64,000 nt of DNA from Mycobacterium sp. MBM (lineage in GTDB: Bacteria > Actinomycetota > Actinomycetes > Mycobacteriales > Mycobacteriaceae), in NCBI GenBank assembly GCA_021648845.1, contig JAKJHY010000031.1, positions 1-64,000 of the forward strand, read 5' to 3'. A program made the position numbers and the translations under genes. A model generated the notes under the pieces. The model was given only the letters and a program-made list of their open reading frames with translations. It did no database searches and was not told where the DNA came from. Positions 23,289 to 32,273 of this stretch are shown one piece after another; the stretch's first letter is position 1; each line of letters opens with the position of its first letter.

Positions 23289-24917
23289 GTGACTTCCCAG
23301 AGCACCGAACAGCCCTATCTCGCACGTCAGCAGAACTGGTCCAACCAGCTGTCCCGGCACGCCCTGATGCAGCCGGACAAGACGGCACTACGCTTCCTGG
23401 GCCACACCACCACCTGGGCCGAACTCGACGACCGCGTCACCCGGTTGGCCGGTGCGCTGCAGCGACGCGGTGTCGAGTTCGGCGACCGGGTGCTGATCCT
23501 GATGCTCAACCGCACCGAGTTCATCGAGTCCTTCCTGGCCGCCAACCGGCTGGGCGCCATCGCGGTCCCGGTGAACTTCCGGATGACACCGCCGGAGATC
23601 GCCTTCCTGGTCGGCGACTGCTCGGCCCGGGTGGTCATCACCGAAGCGGTACTGGCGCCGGTGGCCAAGGCGGTGCGGGACCTCGACGCGACCCTGTCGA
23701 CGGTGATCGTCGCCGGGGCCGGCGGCGACGAGGATGTCCTGGGCTATGACGACCTGCTCGACGAGTCCGGCCCGGCGCCCGCCCCGGTGGAGATCGGCAA
23801 CGATTGTCCCGCGCTGATCATGTACACCTCGGGCACCACCGGCCGGCCCAAGGGCGCGGTGCTCACCCACGCCAACCTGACCGGGCAGGCGCTCACCTTC
23901 CTGTTCACCAACGGTGCCGACCTCAACCACGACGTCGGGTTCATCGGCGTCCCGCTGTTCCACATCGCCGGTATCGGCAACATGATCCCGGGCCTGTTGC
24001 TGGGGCGACCCACGGTGCTCTACCCGCTCGGCGCCTTCGATCCGGGCGCTCTGCTCGATGTGCTGGAGGCCGAGCAGGTGACCGGCATCTTCCTGGTGCC
24101 CGCGCAGTGGCAGGCGGTGTGTGCCGCCCAACGGGCGCATCCGCGCGCGCTCAAGCTGCGGGTGTTGTCCTGGGGTGCGGCGCCGGCGTCGGACACGTTG
24201 CTGACGGATATGGCGCAGACGTTCCCCGGGGCCAACATCCTGGCCGCCTTCGGCCAGACGGAGATGTCGCCGGTGACGTGTATGTTGTTGGGAGAGGACG
24301 CGATTCGTAAGCTCGGATCGGTCGGCCGGGTCATCCCGACGGTATCGGCGCGCATCGTCGACGAGGATATGAACGACGTCCCGGTCGGCCAGGTCGGCGA
24401 GATCGTCTACCGTGCGCCCACCCTGATGTCGGGCTACTGGAACAACCCCAAGGCCACCGCGGAGGCGTTCGCGGGCGGATGGTTTCACTCCGGCGATCTC
24501 GTTCGCCAGGACGAGGAGGGCTACATCTGGGTCGTCGACCGCAAGAAGGACATGATCATCTCCGGTGGTGAGAACATCTACTGCGCGGAGGTCGAGAACG
24601 TCCTGGCCGCTCACCCGGCAATTGCCGAGGTCGCGGTGATCGGGCGCGCGCACGAGAAGTGGGGCGAGGTTCCGGTGGCTGTTGTAGCTTTGTCCGCGGC
24701 GGGTCTGACGCTCGCCGAACTCGACGATTTCCTCACCGAGAGGTTAGCCAGATATAAGCACCCCAAGGCCCTGGAAATCGTCGACGCGCTGCCGCGGAAC
24801 CCGTCGGGCAAGGTCCTCAAAACGGAGCTGCGCTCGACCTTCGGCGCCAAATCACGCATTGACGCCGACGAAAGTTCTACTGCGGCAACGGTTTCTGCAG
24901 TGGCTTCGGAGAGGTAA
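23289..24917 (+). CDS. fadD5: Fatty acid--CoA ligase FadD5
   Basis: A 542-residue ANL-family adenylating enzyme that activates fatty acids with ATP and CoA, probably those imported by the Mce1 complex encoded downstream. Visible core motifs: P-loop A3 YTSGTTGRPKGA near residue 180, A5 with FGQTEMSP near 325, A7 SGDLVRQDEEGYIWVVDRKKDMIISGGENI near 405, and A10 PRNPSGKVLKTELR with the catalytic Lys near 520. GTG at 23289 follows GAAAGAG. It is the first gene of the mce1 unit and divergent from mce1R, as in M. tuberculosis. Confidence 0.93.
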   Translation: MTSQSTEQPYLARQQNWSNQLSRHALMQPDKTALRFLGHTTTWAELDDRVTRLAGALQRRGVEFGDRVLILMLNRTEFIESFLAANRLGAIAVPVNFRMTPPEIAFLVGDCSARVVITEAVLAPVAKAVRDLDATLSTVIVAGAGGDEDVLGYDDLLDESGPAPAPVEIGNDCPALIMYTSGTTGRPKGAVLTHANLTGQALTFLFTNGADLNHDVGFIGVPLFHIAGIGNMIPGLLLGRPTVLYPLGAFDPGALLDVLEAEQVTGIFLVPAQWQAVCAAQRAHPRALKLRVLSWGAAPASDTLLTDMAQTFPGANILAAFGQTEMSPVTCMLLGEDAIRKLGSVGRVIPTVSARIVDEDMNDVPVGQVGEIVYRAPTLMSGYWNNPKATAEAFAGGWFHSGDLVRQDEEGYIWVVDRKKDMIISGGENIYCAEVENVLAAHPAIAEVAVIGRAHEKWGEVPVAVVALSAAGLTLAELDDFLTERLARYKHPKALEIVDALPRNPSGKVLKTELRSTFGAKSRIDADESSTAATVSAVASER

Positions 24918-25006
24918 CCGGGCGGGATGTCTTTGCTAACAGTTGCGGTGTGAATACGCCGGATGCGCAACGCCGCCGGCATTGGATCGGGTACAGTCCT
25001 GTGGTC

Positions 25007-25034
25007 TGTCTTACTACCGACCAGTAGGTAGACA
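25007..25034. promoter_or_regulatory. Inverted repeat in the fadD5-yrbE1A gap (internal operator candidate)
   Basis: TGTCT at 25007-25011 pairs with AGACA at 25030-25034, and CTAC at 25014-25017 pairs with GTAG at 25024-25027, around a 6-base centre. Only two positions per arm do not pair. The 217-base gap 24918-25134 is unusually long for this operon and otherwise holds no gene. This supports a second, separately controlled promoter for the transport genes. An internal promoter in this gap has been reported in M. tuberculosis (recalled). Confidence 0.5.
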
Positions 25035-25134
25035 AGGGTCACAGGGCAACGGACGCGGGGTTCCGAGTAAGTGAAGGAGGGGGCGTGCGACAGGTGATGC
25101 CGCCACGCTGTGAACTCGGTTCCGAGGTGCGCCG

Positions 25135-25932
25135 GTGACGGCGGGCAACGGTCTGGTCGACTACGTCAAGGAACAGCTCGACAAACCGCTGACCATGGTC
25201 GGCGGATTCTTCAAGATGTGCGTGCTGACCGGTAAGGCGCTGCTCACCCGGCCCTTCCAGTTCAAGGAATTCGTGCTGCAGAGCTGGTTCCTGATCCGGG
25301 TCGCGTTCCTGCCGACGCTCGCGGTATCCATCCCGCTGACGGTGCTCATCATCTTCACGCTCAACATCCTGCTGGCCGAATTCGGTGCCGCCGACGTCTC
25401 CGGCGCCGGAGCCGCGCTGGGCGCGGTGACCCAGCTCGGCCCGCTGGTGACGGTGCTTGTCGTCGCTGGGGCGGGTTCGACGGCCATCTGCGCCGACCTC
25501 GGCGCCCGCACCGTCCGCGAAGAGATCGACGCCATGGAGGTGCTCGGCATCGATCCGATCGAACGCCTGGTCGCGCCCCGCGTCGTGGCCGCCACCTTCG
25601 TGGCCTTCCTGCTCAACGGCGCGGTGATCACCATCGGCCTCGTCGGCGGCTACTTCTTCGGCGTCTACATCCAGAACGTCAACGCCGGTGCCTACGTCTC
25701 GACGCTGACACTGCTCACCGGATTCCCCGAGGTGATGATCTCGGTCATCAAGGCCACCTTGTTCGGCCTCATCGCCGGGCTGGTCGGCTGCTACCGCGGA
25801 CTGACCGTTGCCGGCGGGTCCAAGGGTGTCGGGACCGCCGTGAACGAGACCCTGGTGCTCTGCGTGGTCGCGCTGTTCGCCGTCAACGTGGTGCTGACCA
25901 CCATCGGTGTCCGGTTCGGGACGGGAGGCTGA
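25135..25932 (+). CDS. yrbE1A: MlaE-family permease YrbE1A of the Mce1 lipid importer
   Basis: A 265-residue inner-membrane permease with five or six transmembrane segments. The MlaE signature lies near residues 120-150 (AGSTAICADLGARTVREEIDAMEVLGIDPIERLVAPRV), the EExDAxxxxG cytoplasmic coupling segment that contacts the ATPase. It pairs with YrbE1B as the transmembrane domain of the ABC-type importer energised by MceG, whose gene is not in this window. The GTG start has GAGG nine bases upstream. Confidence 0.93.
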   Translation: MTAGNGLVDYVKEQLDKPLTMVGGFFKMCVLTGKALLTRPFQFKEFVLQSWFLIRVAFLPTLAVSIPLTVLIIFTLNILLAEFGAADVSGAGAALGAVTQLGPLVTVLVVAGAGSTAICADLGARTVREEIDAMEVLGIDPIERLVAPRVVAATFVAFLLNGAVITIGLVGGYFFGVYIQNVNAGAYVSTLTLLTGFPEVMISVIKATLFGLIAGLVGCYRGLTVAGGSKGVGTAVNETLVLCVVALFAVNVVLTTIGVRFGTGG

Positions 25933-25933
25933 T

Positions 25934-26803
25934 ATGAGCACAGCTGCCGTTCTGCGGACCCGGTTCCCCCGCGCGTTCGACCGCACCCGAGGGTACTTCG
26001 GGGCGCCGGGCCGCTTCCTCGAAAGCATCGGGCACGTCGCCTGGTTCGTCGTCCAGGCGGTCGGCCACCTGCCGCACGCCTTCAAGAACTACCGCCGGGA
26101 AGCCCTGCGCCTGGTCGCCGAGATCGGCATGGGCACCGGCGCGATGGCCGTCATCGGCGGCACCGTCGCCATCATCGGATTCGTCACCCTCTCGGCGGGC
26201 TCCCTGATCGCCATCCAGGGCTTCGCATCGCTGGGCAACATCGGTGTCGAGGCCTTCACCGGCTTCTTCGCCGCACTGGCCAACATCCGCGTCGTCGCGC
26301 CGGTGGTGACCGGGCAGGCCATGGCCGCCACCGTCGGCGCCGGCGCCACCGCCGAGCTGGGCGCCATGCGGATCAGCGAGGAGATCGACGCCCTGGAGGT
26401 GATGGGCATCAAGTCGATCTCCTACCTGGTGTCCACCCGGCTGATGGCCGGCGCCATCGTCATCGTCCCGCTCTACGCGATGGCAATCCTGCTGTCCTTC
26501 CTGTCCGCCCAGCTGGTCACCACCGTGTTCTACTCGCAGTCCGTCGGAACCTACGAGCACTACTTCCACACGTTCCTCCGCGTCGACGACGTCATGTGGT
26601 CGTTCCTGGAGGTCATCATCATGTCGATCATCATCATGTTGAACCACTGCTACTTCGGCTACTTCGCCAGCGGCGGCGCGGTCGGCGTGGGTGAGGCGGT
26701 CGGCCGCTCGATGCGGACCTCGCTGATCGCCATCGTGGTGGTCGTCCTGCTGGCTTCGTTGGCGCTGTACGGCACCGACCCGAACTTCAACCTGACGGTG
26801 TAG
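25934..26803 (+). CDS. yrbE1B: MlaE-family permease YrbE1B of the Mce1 lipid importer
   Basis: A 289-residue partner of YrbE1A with the same fold; the coupling motif is MRISEEIDALEVMGIKSISYLVSTRL near residue 145. A longer N-terminal amphipathic region (about 60 residues) precedes the first membrane helix. The ATG follows a GGGAGG site and comes one base after the yrbE1A stop. It ends two bases before mce1A, so expression is tightly coupled. Confidence 0.93.
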   Translation: MSTAAVLRTRFPRAFDRTRGYFGAPGRFLESIGHVAWFVVQAVGHLPHAFKNYRREALRLVAEIGMGTGAMAVIGGTVAIIGFVTLSAGSLIAIQGFASLGNIGVEAFTGFFAALANIRVVAPVVTGQAMAATVGAGATAELGAMRISEEIDALEVMGIKSISYLVSTRLMAGAIVIVPLYAMAILLSFLSAQLVTTVFYSQSVGTYEHYFHTFLRVDDVMWSFLEVIIMSIIIMLNHCYFGYFASGGAVGVGEAVGRSMRTSLIAIVVVVLLASLALYGTDPNFNLTV

Positions 26804-26805
26804 CC

Positions 26806-28026
26806 ATGACGACACCGCACGCCCCCCTGAACAAGCCGAAGCGGCCGCCCTACAAAGTGGCCGGCGTGGTGCTGCTGGCGATCAGTGCGCTGATCCTCAG
26901 CCTGACCTGGTTGCAGTTCCGCGGATTCTTCGAGGACCGGGTACAGCTGACGGTGATGGCCGAGCGAGCCGGCCTGGCGATGGACCCCGGTTCGAAGGTG
27001 ACCTTCAACGGGGTTCCGATCGGGCGCATGGTCGAGGCGGGCGTCGTCACCGTCGGTGATACGCCGAAGGCCAAGCTCACCTTGGACGTGGACCCGAAGT
27101 ACCTGTCGCTCATCCCGTCCAATGTGGAGGCCGAACTGCGGGCCACCACGGTGTTCGGCAACAAGTACATCTCCTTCCTTTCGCCGGAGAATCCGGCAGC
27201 CACCCGGCTGGCGAGCGGCGCAGTCGTCGAGGCCTCCGGCACCACCACCGAGTTCAACACCCTGTTCGAGACGATCATGAAGATCGCCGAGCAGGTCGAT
27301 CCGGTGAAGCTGAACCAGACCCTGACCGCCGCCGCCCAGGCGCTGGACGGGCTCGGCGACAAGTTCGGTCAGTCGATCGTGGACGGCAATGACATTCTCG
27401 GCGACTTGAATCCGCGGATGCCGCAGATCCGCCGCGATATCGCCGGCCTGGCCGATCTGGGCGAGGTGTACTCCGATGCGGCGCCGGATCTGTTCGACGG
27501 CCTGAGCAATGCGGTGATCACCGCGCAGGCGCTCAACGACGAGCAGGGCAATATCGATCAGGCCCTGATGGCGGCCGTCGGCTTCGGCAACACCGGCGCC
27601 GATATCTTCGAGCGCGGCGGGCCGTACCTGGTCCGCGGTGCGCAGGACCTGCTGCCGACCTCGAAGCTGCTGGACTACTACAGCCCCGAGTTGCTCTGCA
27701 CGATTCGCAACTACCACGACGTGGCGCCCAAACTGGCCGGTGCGCTGGGTGGCGACGGCTACTCGCTGGCCATTCGCGCCTCGGTGCTCGGCGCGGCGAA
27801 CCCGTACGTGTTCCCGGACAACCTGCCCCGCGTCAACGCCAAGGGCGGACCCGGCGGGCGGCCCGGCTGCTGGCAGCCGATCACCCGCGACCTGTGGCCG
27901 ATGCCGTACCTGGTGATGGACACCGGCGCGAGCCTCGCCCCGTACAACCACTTCGAACTCGGCCAGCCGATCATGACCGAGTACGTCTGGGGACGCCAAG
28001 TGGGGGAGAACACGATCAACCCATGA
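26806..28026 (+). CDS. mce1A: MCE-family protein Mce1A
   Basis: A 406-residue protein with a single N-terminal transmembrane helix (about 17-36), the MCE/MlaD beta-barrel domain (about 42-120: ERAGLAMDPGSKVTFNGVPIGRM), a long helical region (150-300) that builds the periplasmic needle, and a short C-terminal domain with paired Cys. Mce1A-F assemble as a heterohexameric tunnel that carries mycolic or fatty acids across the periplasm. In M. tuberculosis Mce1A was first described as an invasin-like cell-entry factor. The stop overlaps the mce1B start (ATGA). Confidence 0.93.
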   Translation: MTTPHAPLNKPKRPPYKVAGVVLLAISALILSLTWLQFRGFFEDRVQLTVMAERAGLAMDPGSKVTFNGVPIGRMVEAGVVTVGDTPKAKLTLDVDPKYLSLIPSNVEAELRATTVFGNKYISFLSPENPAATRLASGAVVEASGTTTEFNTLFETIMKIAEQVDPVKLNQTLTAAAQALDGLGDKFGQSIVDGNDILGDLNPRMPQIRRDIAGLADLGEVYSDAAPDLFDGLSNAVITAQALNDEQGNIDQALMAAVGFGNTGADIFERGGPYLVRGAQDLLPTSKLLDYYSPELLCTIRNYHDVAPKLAGALGGDGYSLAIRASVLGAANPYVFPDNLPRVNAKGGPGGRPGCWQPITRDLWPMPYLVMDTGASLAPYNHFELGQPIMTEYVWGRQVGENTINP

Positions 28027-29054
28027 GCATCAAAGGGACGCTTTTCAAGCTGGGTGCGATATCGGCGGTGCTGCTCACCTTCACCGCGATCATCTTCGTG
28101 GTGTTCGCGCAGCTCCGATTCGACCGCACCACCGGCTATTCGGCGATTTTCGAGAACGCCAGCGGCCTGCGTGCCGGACAGTTCGTGCGCGCCTACGGCG
28201 TCGAGGTCGGCAAGGTCGAGGACGTCGTCCTCATCGACGGCGGCAACCAGGTCCGCGTCGACTTCGCGGTGGAACGCAATCTCCAGTTGTTCCAGGAGAC
28301 CACCGCCGCGATCCGCTACCTGGATCTGATCGGTAACCGCTACGTGGAACTGCGCCGCGGCGACAGCGACGCGGTGCTACCCGGCGGCAGCACCATCCCG
28401 GTGGAACGCACCGAACCCGCGCTCGATCTCGACGCGCTGGTCGGCGGGTTCCGCCCGCTGTTCAAATCCCTTGACGCGGACAAGGTCAACAACATCGCGA
28501 CCTCGATCATCACGATCTTCCAGGGCCAGGGTGGGACGATCAACAACATCCTGGACCAGACCGCAGAGCTGACGTCCGCGCTGGCCGACCGCGACCAGGC
28601 CATCGGCGAGGTCATCACCAACCTCAACACCGTCCTGGACACCACCGTCAAACACCAGAAGCAGTTCGATGACACCTTGAAGAACTTCGAGACGTTGATC
28701 ACCGGGTTGAAGGACCGCGCCGAGCCGATCGGTTCCTCGGTGGCCGACATCAGCAATGCCGCCGGATCGCTGTCGGACCTGCTGGCCGACAACCGGCCGC
28801 TGCTGCGGGACACCTTCGGCTACCTGGAGACCATCCAGCAGCCGCTGATCGATCAGCTCGATCAGGTCAACGACATCGTCGCGAAGATTCCGGCATCGCT
28901 GCGGGTCATCGGTCGCGCCGGTGGCATCTACGGTGACTTCTTCAACTTCTACTCCTGTGATCTTTCGCTGCGGCTCAACGGCCTTCAGCCGGGCGGTCCG
29001 ACCCGCGTGGTCAAGGTGACCACCCAGCCGACGGGGAGGTGCACTCCGCAATGA
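28023..29054 (+). CDS. mce1B: MCE-family protein Mce1B
   Basis: A 343-residue MCE protein: N-terminal membrane helix (about 10-30), MCE domain (about 38-115; NASGLRAGQFVRAYGVEVGKVEDV) and a helical needle region up to about 300, ending with a Cys-containing tail (YSCDLSLRLNG and GRCTPQ). No proline-rich extension, unlike Mce1C and Mce1D. The start is within the mce1A stop and the end overlaps the mce1C start, both as ATGA. Confidence 0.92.
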   Translation: MSIKGTLFKLGAISAVLLTFTAIIFVVFAQLRFDRTTGYSAIFENASGLRAGQFVRAYGVEVGKVEDVVLIDGGNQVRVDFAVERNLQLFQETTAAIRYLDLIGNRYVELRRGDSDAVLPGGSTIPVERTEPALDLDALVGGFRPLFKSLDADKVNNIATSIITIFQGQGGTINNILDQTAELTSALADRDQAIGEVITNLNTVLDTTVKHQKQFDDTLKNFETLITGLKDRAEPIGSSVADISNAAGSLSDLLADNRPLLRDTFGYLETIQQPLIDQLDQVNDIVAKIPASLRVIGRAGGIYGDFFNFYSCDLSLRLNGLQPGGPTRVVKVTTQPTGRCTPQ

Positions 29055-30631
29055 GGACAATTCAGGGTTCGGATCGCGTCCGTAAGGGTGTGATGGGCGT
29101 GGTGACGGTGGCACTGGTCATCGGTGTCGGGTCCAGCATCACCAGCGTGCCGATGTTGTTCGCGGTGCCGACGTACTACGCACAGTTCAATGACACCGGC
29201 GGTCTGAACGTCGCCGACAAGGTGCGCATCGCCGGCGTCGACGTCGGCACCGTACAGAGCATGGAGATCAAGGGCGACAAGGTCGAGATCGGCTACACCC
29301 TGGGCGGTCGCCAGATCGGTACCGAGAGTCGGGCCGCCATCCGTACCGATACCATCCTGGGGCGCAAGAACATCGAGGTCGAACCGCGCGGTGAGACGCT
29401 GCTGAAACCGCGTGGTTTCCTTCCGGTGGAGCAGACCCAGACGCCTTACCAGATATATGACGCCTTCCTCGACGTCACCCAGGCGGCATCCGGCTGGGAC
29501 ACCCAGGCCATCAGGCAGTCGCTGAACGTGTTGTCCGAGACCGTCGATCAGACCTACCCGCACCTGCAGGGTGCGTTGGAGGGTGTGCAGCGGTTCTCCG
29601 ACACGCTCGGGCAGCGTGACGACGAGCTCAAACAACTGCTGGCCAACGCCAACAAGATCGCCACCGTGCTCGGTGACCGCAGCGGGCAGGTGAATGCGCT
29701 GCTGGTCAACGCGCAGACGCTGCTGGCCGCGGTGAACCAGCGCAGCCAGGCCGTCAACCTGTTGCTGGAGCGCATCTCCGGGGTGTCCGCTCAGGTCACC
29801 GGGTTGATCGATGACAATCCGAACCTCAACAAGGTGCTGACCCAGCTCAACACCGTCAGCGACACCCTGGTCGAGCGCAAGCAGGATCTCGCCGACACCC
29901 TGTCCATCGCAGGCAAATTCATCACCTCGCTGGCCGAGGCGCTGGCCTCCGGCCCCTACTTCAAGGTGATGCTGGCCAACCTGCTGCCGCCCACGCTGCT
30001 GCAGCCCTTCGTCGATGCGGCGTTCAAGAAGCGCGGTATCAACCCCGAGGAGTTCTGGCGCAACGCCGGCCTGCCCGCATTCCAGTTCCCCGACCCGAAC
30101 GGCACCCGCTTCGAAAACGGCGCGCCCCCGCCGGCGCCGCGGGTACTGGAGGGGACCCCCGAGTTCCCGGGCCCCGCCGTGCCGCCCGGATCGCCGTGCT
30201 CCTACACCCCACCGGCCGACGGGCTGCCGCGCCCCGGTGACCCCCTGCCGTGTGCGCGTCTGGACCAGGGCCCGTACGGCCCGGTGCCCGGCGGGTTCCC
30301 GCCGCCGGTCGGGGTGCAGACCTCCGATCCCAACGTGCACGGGCTGGGCCCGACGCCGGGTGTGCCCAGTGCCGCCATCCCCGGCCAGTTGCCGCCCAAC
30401 GTGCCGGGTACCCCGGTGCCGCTGGTGCCCGGTCCGCCGGGGGCACGCACGGTGCCGGTCGGCCCGCCCGGGGTTCCGGCACCGCCAGGACCCATTCCGA
30501 GTCGCGCGCCGCTGCCGCCGCCGCTGCCGGGACCGCCGCCACCTGCCGGGCCGGGCCAGCAGCTCTCGCCGGTGGGCACCGAGCCGCTTCCCGGCAACCC
30601 GCCGTTCCTTCCGCCCGGATCTCAGGGATAG
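29051..30631 (+). CDS. mce1C: MCE-family protein Mce1C with long proline-rich tail
   Basis: A 526-residue MCE protein. A membrane helix (about 15-35), the MCE domain (about 40-118; NDTGGLNVADKVRIAGVDVG) and needle helices run to about residue 335. The remaining 170 residues are Pro/Gly-rich and probably disordered, such as VGPPGVPAPPGPIPSRAP, reaching the outer envelope or the peptidoglycan. The tail is longer than the MCE part needs and has no catalytic motif. The start overlaps the mce1B stop; a 10-base gap separates it from mce1D. Confidence 0.92.
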   Translation: MRTIQGSDRVRKGVMGVVTVALVIGVGSSITSVPMLFAVPTYYAQFNDTGGLNVADKVRIAGVDVGTVQSMEIKGDKVEIGYTLGGRQIGTESRAAIRTDTILGRKNIEVEPRGETLLKPRGFLPVEQTQTPYQIYDAFLDVTQAASGWDTQAIRQSLNVLSETVDQTYPHLQGALEGVQRFSDTLGQRDDELKQLLANANKIATVLGDRSGQVNALLVNAQTLLAAVNQRSQAVNLLLERISGVSAQVTGLIDDNPNLNKVLTQLNTVSDTLVERKQDLADTLSIAGKFITSLAEALASGPYFKVMLANLLPPTLLQPFVDAAFKKRGINPEEFWRNAGLPAFQFPDPNGTRFENGAPPPAPRVLEGTPEFPGPAVPPGSPCSYTPPADGLPRPGDPLPCARLDQGPYGPVPGGFPPPVGVQTSDPNVHGLGPTPGVPSAAIPGQLPPNVPGTPVPLVPGPPGARTVPVGPPGVPAPPGPIPSRAPLPPPLPGPPPPAGPGQQLSPVGTEPLPGNPPFLPPGSQG

Positions 30632-30641
30632 GGCCGAGTAG

Positions 30642-32273
30642 ATGTCGACGATCTTCAATATCCGCAACATCCAGTTGCCGCGCTTCTCGAAGGCGGCCGT
30701 CATCATGGGCGCCATCGTGCTGGCCGTGGCCGTCGGCGCCGCCGCCGTGGGCTGGAACGTCTACAAGAAGCTGACCACCACCACGATCACCGCCTACTTC
30801 CCGCAGGCGCTGGCGCTGTACCCGGGCGACAAGGTGCTCATCATGGGCGTCAAGGTCGGTTCGATCGACTCGATCGAACCCGAGGGCGACCGGATGAAGG
30901 TCGTCCTGCACTGGGACAGCAAGTACAAGGTCCCCGAGAACGCCAGCGCCTCGATCCTCAACCCGTCGCTGGTGGCCTCCCGGGTCATCCAGCTGTCCCC
31001 GCCCTACACCGGCGGGCCCGCGATGCAGGACGGCGCGGTCATCGACGAGGACCGCACCCAGGTCCCGATCGAGTACGACGAGGTGCGCGATCAGGTGACC
31101 CGGCTGCTGGCCGATCTCGGGCCGACACCGGAGCAGCCGAAGGGCCCGTTCGGTGACATCGTCGAATCCTTCGCCGACGGCTTCGAGGGCAAGGGCGAAC
31201 AGTTCAACAAGACCCTCAAGGGTCTGTCGGACGCGGTGACCGCGCTCAACGAGGGTCGCGGAGACTTCGTCGGGATCGTCAAGAGCCTGGCCGTGTTCGT
31301 CAACGCGCTGCACAAGAGTGACCAGCAGTTCGTGGCGCTGAACAACGATCTGGCGCAGTTCACCAACTCGTTCACCAACACCGACCGCGAGGTCGCCACC
31401 GCGCTGGAAGACATCAACACGCTGCTGGCCACCACTCGGAAGTTCCTGGACGAGAACGGCACACCGCTGACCAACGATGTCAACAACCTGGCGGAGGTGA
31501 CGAACGCGATCCTGCAGCCCGAGCCCCGCGAGGGCCTGGAAACCGGTCTGCACGCCTACCCGAACCTGGTGGCCAACGTCGTCAACGTGGTGGCACCCAA
31601 CCAGGGCGGCATCGTCGGTCTGCCCGTGCTGCCCGGCGTCACCAACTTCTCCAACCCGCTGAACTTCATCTGCAGCTCGATCCAGGCCGGCAGCCGGCTC
31701 GGGTATCAGGAGTCCGCGGAGCTGTGCGCGCAGTATCTGGCGCCGGTGATGGACGCGATGAAGTTCAACTACATCCCGTTCGGCATGAACCTGGCCGCCG
31801 GCGCGATGACGCTGCCCAAGCAGATCGCGTACTCGGAGCCGCGGCTGCGTCCGCCCCCGGGCTACAAGGACACCACCGTGCCGGGCATCTTCTCCCGTGA
31901 CACCCTGTTCTCGCACGGTAACCACGAGCCGGGCTGGATTGTCGCGCCCGGTATGCAGGGCGTCGAGGTTCAGCCGTTCACCGCGAACATGCTGACCCCG
32001 GATTCGTTGGCCGCGTTGCTCGGTGGGCCCGATATCGTGCCCCCGCCGGCGCCGCCGGCCTTCGGTGTGCCCCCGGGCGGCAACCTGCCCGGCCCGCCGA
32101 ACGCGTACAGCGAGAACACCCCGCTGCCGCCGCCGTGGTACCCGCAGCCCGGGCCACCGCCCATCCCGGCACCCGGTGTGATCCCCGGTGATCCGCCGCC
32201 GGCCGCGCCCGCAGCACCCGCTGCGCCGGCTCCGCCCGGGCCTCCGCTGCCCGCAGAGGCAGGTGCACGATGA
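30642..32273 (+). CDS. mce1D: MCE-family protein Mce1D
   Basis: A 543-residue MCE protein: membrane helix at about 22-42, MCE domain at about 48-125 (FPQALALYPGDKVLIMGVKVG), needle helices to about 290, then a Cys-containing C-terminal domain (FICSSIQAGSRLGYQESAELCAQYL near 345) and a Pro/Ala-rich tail of about 90 residues. The ATG lies 10 bases after mce1C. Its last four bases overlap the mce1E start. Confidence 0.92.
   Translation: MSTIFNIRNIQLPRFSKAAVIMGAIVLAVAVGAAAVGWNVYKKLTTTTITAYFPQALALYPGDKVLIMGVKVGSIDSIEPEGDRMKVVLHWDSKYKVPENASASILNPSLVASRVIQLSPPYTGGPAMQDGAVIDEDRTQVPIEYDEVRDQVTRLLADLGPTPEQPKGPFGDIVESFADGFEGKGEQFNKTLKGLSDAVTALNEGRGDFVGIVKSLAVFVNALHKSDQQFVALNNDLAQFTNSFTNTDREVATALEDINTLLATTRKFLDENGTPLTNDVNNLAEVTNAILQPEPREGLETGLHAYPNLVANVVNVVAPNQGGIVGLPVLPGVTNFSNPLNFICSSIQAGSRLGYQESAELCAQYLAPVMDAMKFNYIPFGMNLAAGAMTLPKQIAYSEPRLRPPPGYKDTTVPGIFSRDTLFSHGNHEPGWIVAPGMQGVEVQPFTANMLTPDSLAALLGGPDIVPPPAPPAFGVPPGGNLPGPPNAYSENTPLPPPWYPQPGPPPIPAPGVIPGDPPPAAPAAPAAPAPPGPPLPAEAGAR

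Noticed and set aside
30039..31925. 628-codon open frame on the minus strand
   Set aside because: Shadow of mce1C and mce1D, which have unmistakable MCE domains in the sense direction.
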